Part shown: positions 1 to 6,969 of the stretch, piece after piece
Layout: each line of letters opens with the position of its first letter
Position numbering within the stretch: the stretch's first letter is position 1
Origin: Pseudolactococcus hodotermopsidis
GTDB lineage: Bacteria; Bacillota; Bacilli; Lactobacillales; Streptococcaceae
DNA length: 64,000 nucleotides
Reading direction: 5' to 3'
Assembly (NCBI RefSeq): GCF_011170085.1
Contig: NZ_BLLI01000002.1
Span: forward strand, 24,267-88,266
Notes under the pieces: generated by a model
Databases searched by the model: none
Seen by the model: only the letters and a program-made list of their open reading frames with translations
Told to the model about the DNA's origin: nothing
Made by a program: the position numbers and the translations under genes

Positions 1-161
1 GTTGAATGTTGACGTACCTCAGTATAGCACCAATTATACTGTGGACCATAAGTAAAAGTGCCACCACCAACGTTAATACTTAGCGCGCTAGCAGTCACAA
101 GACCACCACCCGAAAGCAAGATAGTAGCAAGTACTGCGACTGTTTTTTTCTTCATTTTCAT
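1..161 (-). CDS. Lactococcin 972-family bacteriocin precursor, 5' part only
   Basis: The reading frame starts at the ATG at 161 on the minus strand, 8 nt after a GAGGAG Shine-Dalgarno (about 170-176), and runs off the window edge after 53 codons. It has a Sec-type signal peptide: a basic start (MKMKKK), a hydrophobic core and a likely cut after TASA. The mature part begins LSINVGGGTFTYGP and later has a histidine (VRQHS). The VGGGT-aromatic-xYG pattern after a signal peptide is typical of the lactococcin 972 family, small secreted proteins that act on septum formation. Such genes usually sit beside a seven-TM immunity protein and an ABC transporter, which would lie to the left of the window. 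The family call rests on a short stretch; an in-frame ATG two codons further is an alternative start. Confidence 0.6.
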   Translation of the reverse strand, partial: MKMKKKTVAVLATILLSGGGLVTASALSINVGGGTFTYGPQYNWCYTEVRQHS

Positions 162-244
162 GAAAATTTCTCCTCGTGTTTTAGGTAATTTTTAGCAATG
201 TTTAGCTATATTACCAAAAGAATTTAAGAAAAGAATCAAACAAA

Positions 245-281
245 AACTAGCTAGTTGTGAGAATAAATAGAACATCTCACA
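245..281. promoter_or_regulatory. Two dyads upstream of the bacteriocin gene
   Basis: A perfect 12-bp palindrome AACTAGCTAGTT (245-256) is followed directly by an inverted repeat TGTGAGA (256-262) / TCTCACA (275-281) with a 12-nt gap. Both lie between the candidate sRNA and the bacteriocin start, in what should be the bacteriocin promoter/leader. They could be an operator or a leader hairpin; nothing identifies the binding protein. Confidence 0.3.
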
Positions 282-359
282 TTTTTTGTTTTTCTTTTCC
301 AGCGACAGATTCTTTACAGCACCTATCAATCATTCGCGATTTGATTGAATTTAGCGTAT

Positions 360-449
360 AAAAAATAGAAGCAAGAGCAGTCAACCGTCTACTCAAAACA
401 AGGCACTAAGTAGAACGTCTCTCCGCTCTTGCTTCTTGCCTTAATGATA
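360..449 (-). ncRNA. Candidate cre-controlled small RNA
   Basis: A minus-strand promoter (TTGACA 483-478, 17-nt spacer, extended -10 TGG-TATCGT at 460-455) would start a transcript near 449. About 75-90 nt later there is an intrinsic terminator: the 11-bp stem GAAGCAAGAGC (425-435 read on the minus strand) with its complement at 368-378, then six Ts (365-360). Inside the loop a second perfect stem TCTACT/AGTAGA (388-393, 409-414) forms. No open reading frame fits. A perfect cre site overlaps the promoter spacer. CcpA-controlled sRNAs are known in lactococci; whether this is a homologue cannot be told here. Confidence 0.5.
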
Positions 450-454
450 CCACT

Positions 455-483
455 ACGATACCACTACTTGAAAACGTTGTCAA
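455..483 (-). promoter_or_regulatory. Promoter with perfect cre site (469-482)
   Basis: TTGACA and TATCGT (with upstream TG) are 17 nt apart on the minus strand. Between and over them lies TGAAAACGTTGTCA at 469-482, which fits every position of the CcpA consensus TGWAANCGNTNWCA. Binding there should block initiation, so the transcript is expected to be glucose repressed. The site is also of general LacI/GalR operator type, so the neighbouring LacI-family regulator is an alternative ligand. Confidence 0.6.
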
Positions 484-539
484 CACTTTTTTGGAATTTT
501 TATACAATTTTTCTATAACTGTTTAACTATAACAACTTT

Positions 540-1526
540 TTAGATTGCTGCACTCTCTCGCACGACAATCTCATAACCAACAATCGTGTGTTTGATAATG
601 CCTTTTTCGATATGCTCAATCACGTCCTTGGCTGCTGATTCGGCTATCGTTTTAACATCTTGATGAACCGTTGTAATCGTTGGGGTAAAATAACTTGTCA
701 GCGTAATATCATCAAAGCCAACCACGGCAATTTGGGAGGCTAAGTCTAATTTTTTCAAGGCTTTCAAACAGCCTATTGCCATTAAATCACTTGCTGCAAA
801 AATAGCGTCGTATATCGGCTTTTTCTCAGCTGAAAACAAGGCAAAAATTAGGTCAAATGCGACTTGCTCCCGAAAATCAGCAAAAATAACTGATGGTTTG
901 GTCACAGACTTGCGGTAACCCGATTCACGTTCGTGTGACACTGCTGCCTTTCTGCCACCATTGACAAAAAGAATCTGATGATAGCCACTCGCCTGCAAGC
1001 GCTCCGTGACCTCGAAAGCAGCCGTTTCGTTGTCAATGCTAACCGTGCCAATCCGCTTGTTGCGAATGTTCATGTCAATCGCAACCGTCGGCAAAGTGAA
1101 ATGCTCAAGCTCATGATAATAGGGGTCGGTCACGCGCAAACCTTGAATAATCACACCGGAAATGTTATGCTCGTCACAAAATTGGCGCAAGGTTTTATGC
1201 GCCTGTTTCTCGGTATTTGTCGCATAAAATACGAACTCATAATCGGTCTTATCCAGATAATCAATCACGCCAGAAATGATTTCAAGGGGCATGGCAACCC
1301 CACGCGCAACATTGATTTCATTCAAAATCAGCGCAATCGTCTTTGACTTTTTGCTCGACAACTGGCGCGCCGCCGAGTTCGCCACATAACCCAAATCTTT
1401 CGCCGCCGTTTGCACCTTTTCGACCGTCGTCGCACTCATATCGCTGTAACCGTTCAACACATGCGACACCGCGCTCACCGACACGCCAGCACGCGCCGCT
1501 ACATCCTTTATCGTAATCTTTTTCAT
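540..1526 (-). CDS. LacI/GalR-family transcriptional regulator
   Basis: A 328-residue regulator. Residues 2-25 form the LacI-type helix-turn-helix (ITIKDVAARAGVSVSAVSHV) followed by the hinge helix; the rest is a periplasmic-binding-protein-like effector domain ending in the family's VGFDDI and tail segments. The start at 1526 is chosen over the upstream ATG at 1580 because the HTH begins right after it and AGAAAGG lies 9 nt before. A palindrome with central CG (1587-1598) in its promoter region suggests autoregulation. The effector is probably a sugar or sugar phosphate but cannot be named. No sugar operon is adjacent; the nearest possible targets are the cre-like site at 469-482 and the similar palindrome at 8385-8396. 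Confidence 0.85.
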   Translation of the reverse strand: MKKITIKDVAARAGVSVSAVSHVLNGYSDMSATTVEKVQTAAKDLGYVANSAARQLSSKKSKTIALILNEINVARGVAMPLEIISGVIDYLDKTDYEFVFYATNTEKQAHKTLRQFCDEHNISGVIIQGLRVTDPYYHELEHFTLPTVAIDMNIRNKRIGTVSIDNETAAFEVTERLQASGYHQILFVNGGRKAAVSHERESGYRKSVTKPSVIFADFREQVAFDLIFALFSAEKKPIYDAIFAASDLMAIGCLKALKKLDLASQIAVVGFDDITLTSYFTPTITTVHQDVKTIAESAAKDVIEHIEKGIIKHTIVGYEIVVRESAAI

Positions 1527-1586
1527 GCTCGAAAACCTTTCTAATTCTATCATATCACAGATTTTGTCAAATGGTAGCAAGAAAAC

Positions 1587-1598
1587 TAAAACGTTTTA
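1587..1598. promoter_or_regulatory. LacI-type operator palindrome
   Basis: TAAAACGTTTTA is a perfect 12-bp palindrome with central CG, 61 bp upstream of the LacI-family start codon. This is the form bound by LacI/GalR proteins, so autoregulation is the simplest reading. Confidence 0.5.
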
Positions 1599-1620
1599 AG
1601 GATTTTGTGATGAATGTTTG

Positions 1621-1636
1621 GGTTTCACGTGAAACG
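1621..1636. other. parS-like centromere site
   Basis: The 14-bp core GTTTCACGTGAAAC (1622-1635) is identical to the streptococcal/lactococcal ParB site; only the two outermost bases differ from the 16-bp palindrome. It is about 24 kb from oriC in the lacI-abiF intergenic region. A perfect copy is at 35415-35430 and parB is at 25093-25851. Confidence 0.75.
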
Positions 1637-1690
1637 TAGTATCAAGCGCCTAAAATTCACAGCTAACATGTAATTTCTGTCCTTTTATGT

Positions 1691-1720
1691 TAGAATAGTT
1701 CTAAATAGATTAAGGATAAT
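1691..1720 (+). promoter_or_regulatory. Extended -10 promoter and SD of the Abi gene
   Basis: TG-T-TAGAAT (about 1688-1696) is an extended -10 without a good -35. The SD AAGGA (about 1712-1716) lies 9 nt before the ATG at 1726. Confidence 0.45.
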
Positions 1721-1725
1721 AATCA

Positions 1726-2742
1726 ATGGCTAAAAAAGGAAAGTCCACCGAAGGAAAGTCCACCAATAGTTTAATGAAACATATTCGGGACAAACATCGT
1801 ACAAATATAAAGGGTTCAAGTGATAAACAATCCTTGCTAGATATGGGGTATTACCATGGTTATAAAGCTAGTAAGTTCATCAAAAAAGTTGATAATCAAT
1901 TGGAAATAGCAAATTTTTCTGAAATTAGAGCGATATATGAGTTTGACTTAGAATTAAAAAGTATTTTTTATGAGTTATTAATTCAAGTAGAAACTCACTT
2001 AAAAAATCAAGCTATCAATTACTTAGTTGCGGATAGCAATCCTTCACTAGACTTTATTTATGAAAATATGTTAATTGATTACAAAAGTCACGCACCTGAT
2101 ACAGCCAAATATAGACAGTATTTAAACAAAAGATTAGCACTCAGAGAAAGTTTGGATAAAACAACAGCTTACAACTTTTCTAAAAGCAAAAGTAATATTA
2201 TTCGACATTTCTTTCACAATAACAAACCAATACCACTCTGGGCAATTTTTGAATTTATCACTCTAGGAACATTTGGACATTTCATTTCTTGTCTAAAAAA
2301 AGATTGTCGGATAAAATTATCGCAAAACCTGAAAATACATCATACTGGCTTCAACGGTAATGGTCGAATTTTAGAAAAAATCATCTTCTCTTTCACACCA
2401 CTCAGAAATGCTGTTATGCACAATTCAATGATTTATGATTGTCGTTTTACAAATTCTGATGATTCAAATCAAATAAAAGAATACTTAAAATCGGTAACAG
2501 GTATTAAAGAGATTGATTTTAACTATATCGTTGATTATCTAATCTTATTAGTCTATCTAATTTCTAAACAAAATAAAAATAAATCTGACTTAAAAAAATA
2601 TGTCAAATTGTATGAAAAAGCAACAGATAAACTGCATAGTCATGTTTCTTTTAGTAACTTTCGCCTGATTTTAGGCAATGATTCTGAAATAAAAATAAGT
2701 ACTTTAAATGATTATATAAACAAATGCAAAAAAGTACCTTGA
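1726..2742 (+). CDS. Abi_2 (AbiD/AbiF-type) HEPN-domain abortive infection protein
   Basis: A 338-residue protein with the layout of the Abi_2 family: a basic start, a helical region around residues 60-100 with the YEFD...L.IQVET pattern, PIPLWAIFEFITLGTFGHF at about 168-186, and LRNAVMHN at about 226-233. The last segment supplies R227-x4-H232, the HEPN ribonuclease motif (R-N-x3-H). Abi_2 proteins give phage resistance by abortive infection, presumably by RNA cleavage. A 15-bp tandem duplication near the start encodes the repeated GKST at residues 5-13. The gene is monocistronic, with its own weak promoter, and is followed at once by a separate strongly promoted small RNA (2804-2866). That arrangement matches the reported link between abiF genes and a conserved structured RNA. 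The gene is AT-rich compared with its neighbours, in keeping with transfer. Confidence 0.85.
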   Translation: MAKKGKSTEGKSTNSLMKHIRDKHRTNIKGSSDKQSLLDMGYYHGYKASKFIKKVDNQLEIANFSEIRAIYEFDLELKSIFYELLIQVETHLKNQAINYLVADSNPSLDFIYENMLIDYKSHAPDTAKYRQYLNKRLALRESLDKTTAYNFSKSKSNIIRHFFHNNKPIPLWAIFEFITLGTFGHFISCLKKDCRIKLSQNLKIHHTGFNGNGRILEKIIFSFTPLRNAVMHNSMIYDCRFTNSDDSNQIKEYLKSVTGIKEIDFNYIVDYLILLVYLISKQNKNKSDLKKYVKLYEKATDKLHSHVSFSNFRLILGNDSEIKISTLNDYINKCKKVP

Positions 2743-2768
2743 CTTTTTTAAAATTTTTTAGAAAATTG

Positions 2769-2797
2769 TTGACATACATTGTAAAACATGCTAAAAT
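2769..2797 (+). promoter_or_regulatory. Strong promoter of the abiF-adjacent RNA
   Basis: TTGACA (2769-2774), exact 17-nt spacer, TAAAAT (2792-2797). It starts 26 nt after the Abi stop codon and can only drive the short RNA that follows. It is clearly stronger by consensus than the promoter of the Abi gene. Confidence 0.75.
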
Positions 2798-2803
2798 TAG
2801 ATA

Positions 2804-2866
2804 ATAAATTAGGGCATATTACTTCGGTCTTATGCTCAAAAGATTGGATGCGTCCAATCTTTTTTT
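2804..2866 (+). ncRNA. Small structured RNA next to abiF (candidate AbiF partner RNA)
   Basis: The predicted transcript is about 63 nt. Hairpin 1 pairs GGGCATA (2812-2818) with TATGCTC (2831-2837), then an internal loop and an AC/GT stem capped by a cUUCGg tetraloop (2822-2827). Hairpin 2 is the terminator: AGATTGGA (2841-2848), loop TGCG, TCCAATCT (2853-2860), then a T-run to 2866. No start codon or frame is available. A conserved 'abiF RNA' motif has been described beside abiF genes, and AbiF-RNA pairs have been proposed to be RNA-antitoxin modules related to Cas13; membership of this RNA is inference from position and form. Confidence 0.65.
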
Positions 2867-2894
2867 ATGCCAAAACTATCCAATTCAATACTAG

Positions 2895-2942
2895 AAAAAT
2901 CGCATGAAAGTTGTTTTCAAAAACAACTTTCATGCGATTTTT
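2895..2942. terminator. Perfect 22-bp palindrome, probable bidirectional terminator
   Basis: A 22-bp perfect stem (2895-2916 with 2921-2942) closed by a TCAA loop, with A5/T5 ends so that both strands end in Us. It lies between the plus-strand abi module and the minus-strand ABC-F gene. A diverged relative sharing GCATGAAA/TTTCATGC and GTTTTCAAAAAC is inside the terminator at 58454-58583. Between 2943 and 3064 nothing else is seen. Confidence 0.6.
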
Positions 2943-3064
2943 CGACACTCAAATAATGCCACGATAGGTGCTTCTGCCATAGAAGGAAATAATGCGCTTA
3001 AAAAGAGTAATTATTATTTTTATTCATAGAATTTACCAAGATAAAACACCGATTTCTATTTTTA

Positions 3065-4687
3065 TCAATCAGCCCAAAGTGCTTTAACTTTCGCTTGCAC
3101 TTCAGCATTTTCAAGAAATTCATCATAAGTTTCGCCAATTCGATCAATCACGCCATTTTTTGACAAAACGACGATATGATTGGCGACGGTTTGGATGAAC
3201 TCGTGGTCATGACTGGCAAATAGGATACTGCCTTTGTACTTGGTCAAGCCGTCATTGAGCGAAGAAATCGACTCCAAATCCAAATGGTTGGTCGGGTCGT
3301 CCAAAACGAGAACATTTGACTTCAAAAGCATGAGCTTGCTGAGCATAACGCGAACTTTTTCGCCACCAGACAAGACATTGACAGACTTGTTGACCTCCTC
3401 GCCACTGAAAAGCATGCGCCCAAGGAAACCGCGCAAGAAAGTGTTGTCGTCCTCCTCTTTGCTGGCAAATTGGCGCAACCAGTCAAGAATCGTCTCGCCA
3501 CTTTCAAAATCACGTGAGTTATCTTTTGGCAAATAAGCCTGACTTGTCGTCACACCCCATTTGACCTCGCCTGTATAGTCAATATCGCCCATGAGCGCAC
3601 GAATCAACGCTGTTGTTTGAATGTCATTTTGCCCGATAAATGCTGTTTTATCATCAGGATTGAGGATAAAACTAATGTTATCTATAATCGTCTCACCATC
3701 AATTTTGACCGAAAGATTTTCAACTCTCAAGAGGTCATTGCCAATCTCGCGGTCTGGTTTGAAATTAATAAATGGATATTTGCGAGATGACGGTACAATT
3801 TCGTCCAACTCAATTTTATCCAGCATTTTCTTACGTGATGTTGCTTGCTTAGATTTAGACGCATTTGCTGAGAAACGTGCAATGAAATCTTGCAATTCTT
3901 TGATTTTTTCTTCGGCTTTACGATTGGAATCGCCTTGTAATTTGAGAGCAAGCTCAGAAGATTCTTTCCAAAAATCATAGTTACCGACAAAAAGTTTAAT
4001 CTTGCCAAAATCTAAATCTGCCATATGAGTACAGACTTTATTTAAAAAATGACGGTCATGGGACACGACAATGACGGTGTTTTCAAAGTTAATCAAAAAC
4101 TCCTCAAGCCAGTTAATCGACTGAATATCAAGACCATTTGTCGGCTCGTCAAGGAGCAAAACGTCAGGCTTACCAAAAAGCGCCTGAGCTAAGAGAACCT
4201 TGACTTTCTCGCCATTTGTCAGCTCCGACATATTTTGATTATGCAACTCGTCGGAAATACCGAGATTTTGCAACAACTGCGCCGCATCAGACTCAGCCTC
4301 CCAACCGCCAAGCTCAGCAAATTCGCCCTCAAGCTCAGCCGAACGCATACCGTCTTCATCTGTAAAATCTTCCTTGAGATAAATGGCATCTTTTTCAACT
4401 TTGACATCGTAAAGTTTTTTATGCCCCATAAGCACAACGTCCAAAACAGGCACTTCTTCATAGTCAAAGTGATTTTGGCGCAAAATACTCATCCGCTCAT
4501 CTGGTCCCATAGACGTATGACCAGTAGTCGCCTCAATATCCCCCGCCAAAATTTTCAGAAAAGTCGATTTCCCAGCACCATTGGCACCAATCAAGCCATA
4601 GCAGTTACCTGGCAAAAACTTAATATTCACATCATCAAACAGCTTACGATCCGAAAACTGCAAACTAATATCGCTTACTTGTAGCAT
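3065..4687 (-). CDS. ABC-F family ATPase (YkpA/YbiT type)
   Basis: A soluble 540-residue protein with two ABC domains and no membrane segments, as in ABC-F translation factors. First domain: Walker A GANGAGKST, signature LTNGEK, Walker B VLLLDEPTNGLD. A coiled linker follows (EKIKELQDFIARFSANASKSKQATSRKK). The second domain is degenerate: Walker A reads GQNDIQTTA and Walker B VLVLDDPTNHLD, although LSGGEK is kept; I recall this as usual for the YkpA group, so it need not mean loss of function. The start at 4687 is used because GGAG lies 4 nt before it; the upstream in-frame ATG at 4702 would put the SD inside the gene. The role is probably ribosome related; antibiotic resistance is not implied. 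Confidence 0.85.
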   Translation of the reverse strand: MLQVSDISLQFSDRKLFDDVNIKFLPGNCYGLIGANGAGKSTFLKILAGDIEATTGHTSMGPDERMSILRQNHFDYEEVPVLDVVLMGHKKLYDVKVEKDAIYLKEDFTDEDGMRSAELEGEFAELGGWEAESDAAQLLQNLGISDELHNQNMSELTNGEKVKVLLAQALFGKPDVLLLDEPTNGLDIQSINWLEEFLINFENTVIVVSHDRHFLNKVCTHMADLDFGKIKLFVGNYDFWKESSELALKLQGDSNRKAEEKIKELQDFIARFSANASKSKQATSRKKMLDKIELDEIVPSSRKYPFINFKPDREIGNDLLRVENLSVKIDGETIIDNISFILNPDDKTAFIGQNDIQTTALIRALMGDIDYTGEVKWGVTTSQAYLPKDNSRDFESGETILDWLRQFASKEEDDNTFLRGFLGRMLFSGEEVNKSVNVLSGGEKVRVMLSKLMLLKSNVLVLDDPTNHLDLESISSLNDGLTKYKGSILFASHDHEFIQTVANHIVVLSKNGVIDRIGETYDEFLENAEVQAKVKALWAD

Positions 4688-4768
4688 GTTTCTCCATTTC
4701 AAAATTTACGTAGTACCTCTATTTTAGCACGTTTGGCGGGAAATTGATAGAGATTCTCAATAATTTTC

Positions 4769-5010
4769 CACGGGCGTTTCATAAGTTTAATTTTTCTGGA
4801 ATATACATGTAAGTTATCGATTTAATTTTTAGTTAATCTATTTTAAAAGTTATTTTCGTAGAAATATTTTGAAATACCAAAGTTATTGATTATATTTTGA
4901 AATATTTTTGAAAAAGCAAGTGACTTTTTCATGGATTTTCCGTTAAAAAACAACTCTTCGTAAAAGATTCAGAAAATTATGTTTTAGATTAAACTTATGA
5001 AACGCCCGTG
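4769..5010. mobile_element. 242-bp MITE with 23-bp perfect terminal inverted repeats
   Basis: The ends are exact inverted copies: 4769-4791 begins CACGGGCGTTTCATAAG and 4988-5010 is its reverse complement over all 23 bases. Both sides are flanked by the same 9-mer ATAATTTTC (4760-4768 and 5011-5019), directly abutting the repeats, which is a target-site duplication. The 196-bp interior is AT-rich and has no open reading frame. It is therefore a non-autonomous insertion moved by a transposase elsewhere in the genome. A 9-bp duplication would fit families such as IS256 or ISLre2, but the ends are not ones I recognise. It sits between the ABC-F gene and the end of the efflux operon. The rest of 4703-5107 shows only a weak ABC-F promoter. 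Confidence 0.85.
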
Positions 5011-5107
5011 ATAATTTTCTAAACGTGATAACTCTGAGAAATTGAATAAAGTCATTCAAAAAAAATACACCTCAAGTCATCTGACAAAAAGTATATTTTT
5101 TATTTTC

Positions 5108-6304
5108 CTACCTCAAAATTTCAACCAAATCTTTACGAGCTGCCATATTAGCTGGCGTAATCGAAAAGACAAGTCCAATCACAATTGTAATGACCAAGGT
5201 CAAGGAAATCGTAAACAAATCAGGCGCTACTTTAAACGGCAAGGTGGTTGAAATCACAAGCGCAATTAGATAACCTATGATATAGCCAATCACCCCCGAC
5301 GAAATCGTCAACATCAGTCCTTCAGCCAAAAATTGATTCCGAATATCACTGCGCTTAGCGCCAACACTGCGCCGAACGCCAATCTCTTGCGTGCGCTCAG
5401 AAACAGATGTGTACATCATATTCATGACCCCAACACCTGCGATAAACAGTGAAATACCCGCAACTCCTGAAATAAAGTACGTCAACGTCTTCAAAACTTT
5501 CCCGATACCGTCGGTCAATTCACTCATGTCAAAAGTCATATACTCACCAAAATTACGGCTAGAACCAACTTTCGTCAACTTTTTAATGACTTTATTTGCC
5601 ACAGCACTTGGCTTAAAATCACCCGCTACGGATAAACGTATCTGCATCGGATTGTCACCGTCGTTCGTATAATAACGATAGCTTTTCTTAGGGATCTTAA
5701 TATCGGGTACCATGCTAAACAAATTCGCCGAATCATTCTCAAAAATGCCAACAATCTGATAAAATTCGCCCTCAATCTCAATTCCCGTGCCCAAAACTTT
5801 CTCAACAGTCGGATTCAAATCTTCCGCCGTATCACGGCTAATCAGCGCCACTTTTTGATGTGAATCATTTTCCTCACGGCTAATCTTGCGCCCTAAGCTA
5901 ACTTTTTCATCATCAAATGAAACAAACCCCAAACTTTTGTTGTATTTTGTATCTCTGACTTGAAAAGTAATACTCTCATAATTGTCATCTTCATTAACAT
6001 ATTTAACAGCCTCAACACCTGCAACTTGTGCCGCAAAAGTCAAATCTTCATCAGAAAAATAACGCATTTTCCCAGAATCAAACTGCTCATAGTCAGTCGG
6101 GTAAAAACTAACATCAACTGTTACATTATTTTCATCAGAAACAGTTAAATTTTTCACTGTATAGCTTTCAAAACCACGCCCCAATGACAAGATTGTAATC
6201 ACACTAGAAATACCGATAATAATGCCAATCATCGTCAAAATACTACGCCGAGTGTTCTGACGAAGTGCTTGATAAGCATTCTGAATAATCGCCACAAAAT
6301 TCAT
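5108..6304 (-). CDS. MacB/YknZ-like ABC transporter permease
   Basis: A 398-residue permease of the MacB type: one membrane helix near residues 15-40, a large extracytoplasmic MacB_PCD-like domain (about 40-270), then three FtsX-type helices at the C-terminus with the ERTQEIGVRRSVGAKRSDI loop. It works with the ATPase and membrane-fusion protein just upstream. Its ATG overlaps the ATPase stop by 4 bp, so the two are translationally coupled; GAGGTGAT lies before the start. In Gram-positives such tripartite-like systems (YknWXYZ) protect against peptides or toxins; the substrate here is unknown. Confidence 0.85.
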   Translation of the reverse strand: MNFVAIIQNAYQALRQNTRRSILTMIGIIIGISSVITILSLGRGFESYTVKNLTVSDENNVTVDVSFYPTDYEQFDSGKMRYFSDEDLTFAAQVAGVEAVKYVNEDDNYESITFQVRDTKYNKSLGFVSFDDEKVSLGRKISREENDSHQKVALISRDTAEDLNPTVEKVLGTGIEIEGEFYQIVGIFENDSANLFSMVPDIKIPKKSYRYYTNDGDNPMQIRLSVAGDFKPSAVANKVIKKLTKVGSSRNFGEYMTFDMSELTDGIGKVLKTLTYFISGVAGISLFIAGVGVMNMMYTSVSERTQEIGVRRSVGAKRSDIRNQFLAEGLMLTISSGVIGYIIGYLIALVISTTLPFKVAPDLFTISLTLVITIVIGLVFSITPANMAARKDLVEILR

Positions 6305-6969
6305 AGCATCACCTCGCCGTCTGAAACTCTGATTTCCCGATTACAAAAACGCATCAAACCCGCATCATGCGTAACCAAAATAATCGTCACACCGCTTTTT
6401 TGATTCAAATCTGAGAACAATTGCATAATTTCATCTGATGTTTTGCTATCAAGTGCGCCAGTCGGCTCATCAGCAATGATAAATTTTGGTGTATTAACAA
6501 TCGCACGCGCAATAGCGACACGTTGTCTTTGACCACCAGACAAGAGTTTAACAGATTGGTTCACAAAATCTGCCAAGCCAACTTTTTCCAAACTTTCCAA
6601 AATAAGTTCTTTACGTTTTTTAGGGGACAAACCCGCATAAACCAAAGGCAATTCAATATTTTGCCCAACCGTCATCTTTTCAATCAAGCCGAAATTTTGA
6701 AAAACAAAGCCAACATTTTCATTTCTGATTTTGGATAGCTCGTCATCTGTATATTGCTCAACTAATTTGTCTTCAAAGTAGTAATTCCCTTTGAATTTCT
6801 TATCCAAAAAGCCAATCAAATTGACCAAAGTTGATTTACCTGAGCCACTGCGCCCCATGATACCAACAAAATCACCCGTTTCAATTTCTAAAGAAACATC
6901 TTTTAAAACGGTAAATTCTTGGCTAGCGAGTTCATAACTTTTGGTAATATTTTCAAGGTTTATCAGCAT
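6301..6969 (-). CDS. MacB/YknY/LolD-type ABC transporter ATPase
   Basis: A 222-residue ATPase with Walker A GRSGSGKST, the Q-loop FVFQNFGLI, signature LSGGQRQRVAIARA, Walker B FIIADEPTGALD and the switch histidine (LVTHD). The ATG at 6969 is preferred over that at 7002 because AAGGAGG lies 9 nt upstream of it; this leaves a 17-bp overlap with the end of the membrane-fusion gene. It powers the permease encoded next. Confidence 0.88.
   Translation of the reverse strand: MLINLENITKSYELASQEFTVLKDVSLEIETGDFVGIMGRSGSGKSTLVNLIGFLDKKFKGNYYFEDKLVEQYTDDELSKIRNENVGFVFQNFGLIEKMTVGQNIELPLVYAGLSPKKRKELILESLEKVGLADFVNQSVKLLSGGQRQRVAIARAIVNTPKFIIADEPTGALDSKTSDEIMQLFSDLNQKSGVTIILVTHDAGLMRFCNREIRVSDGEVML

Noticed and set aside
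978..1346. 122-codon plus-strand frame inside the LacI-family gene
   Set aside because: It is antisense to a clear regulator gene and shows no domain; a shadow frame.
2743..3064. A short peptide gene in the RNA after abiF
   Set aside because: No start codon with SD fits between the promoter and the terminator at 2860; the transcript is too short.
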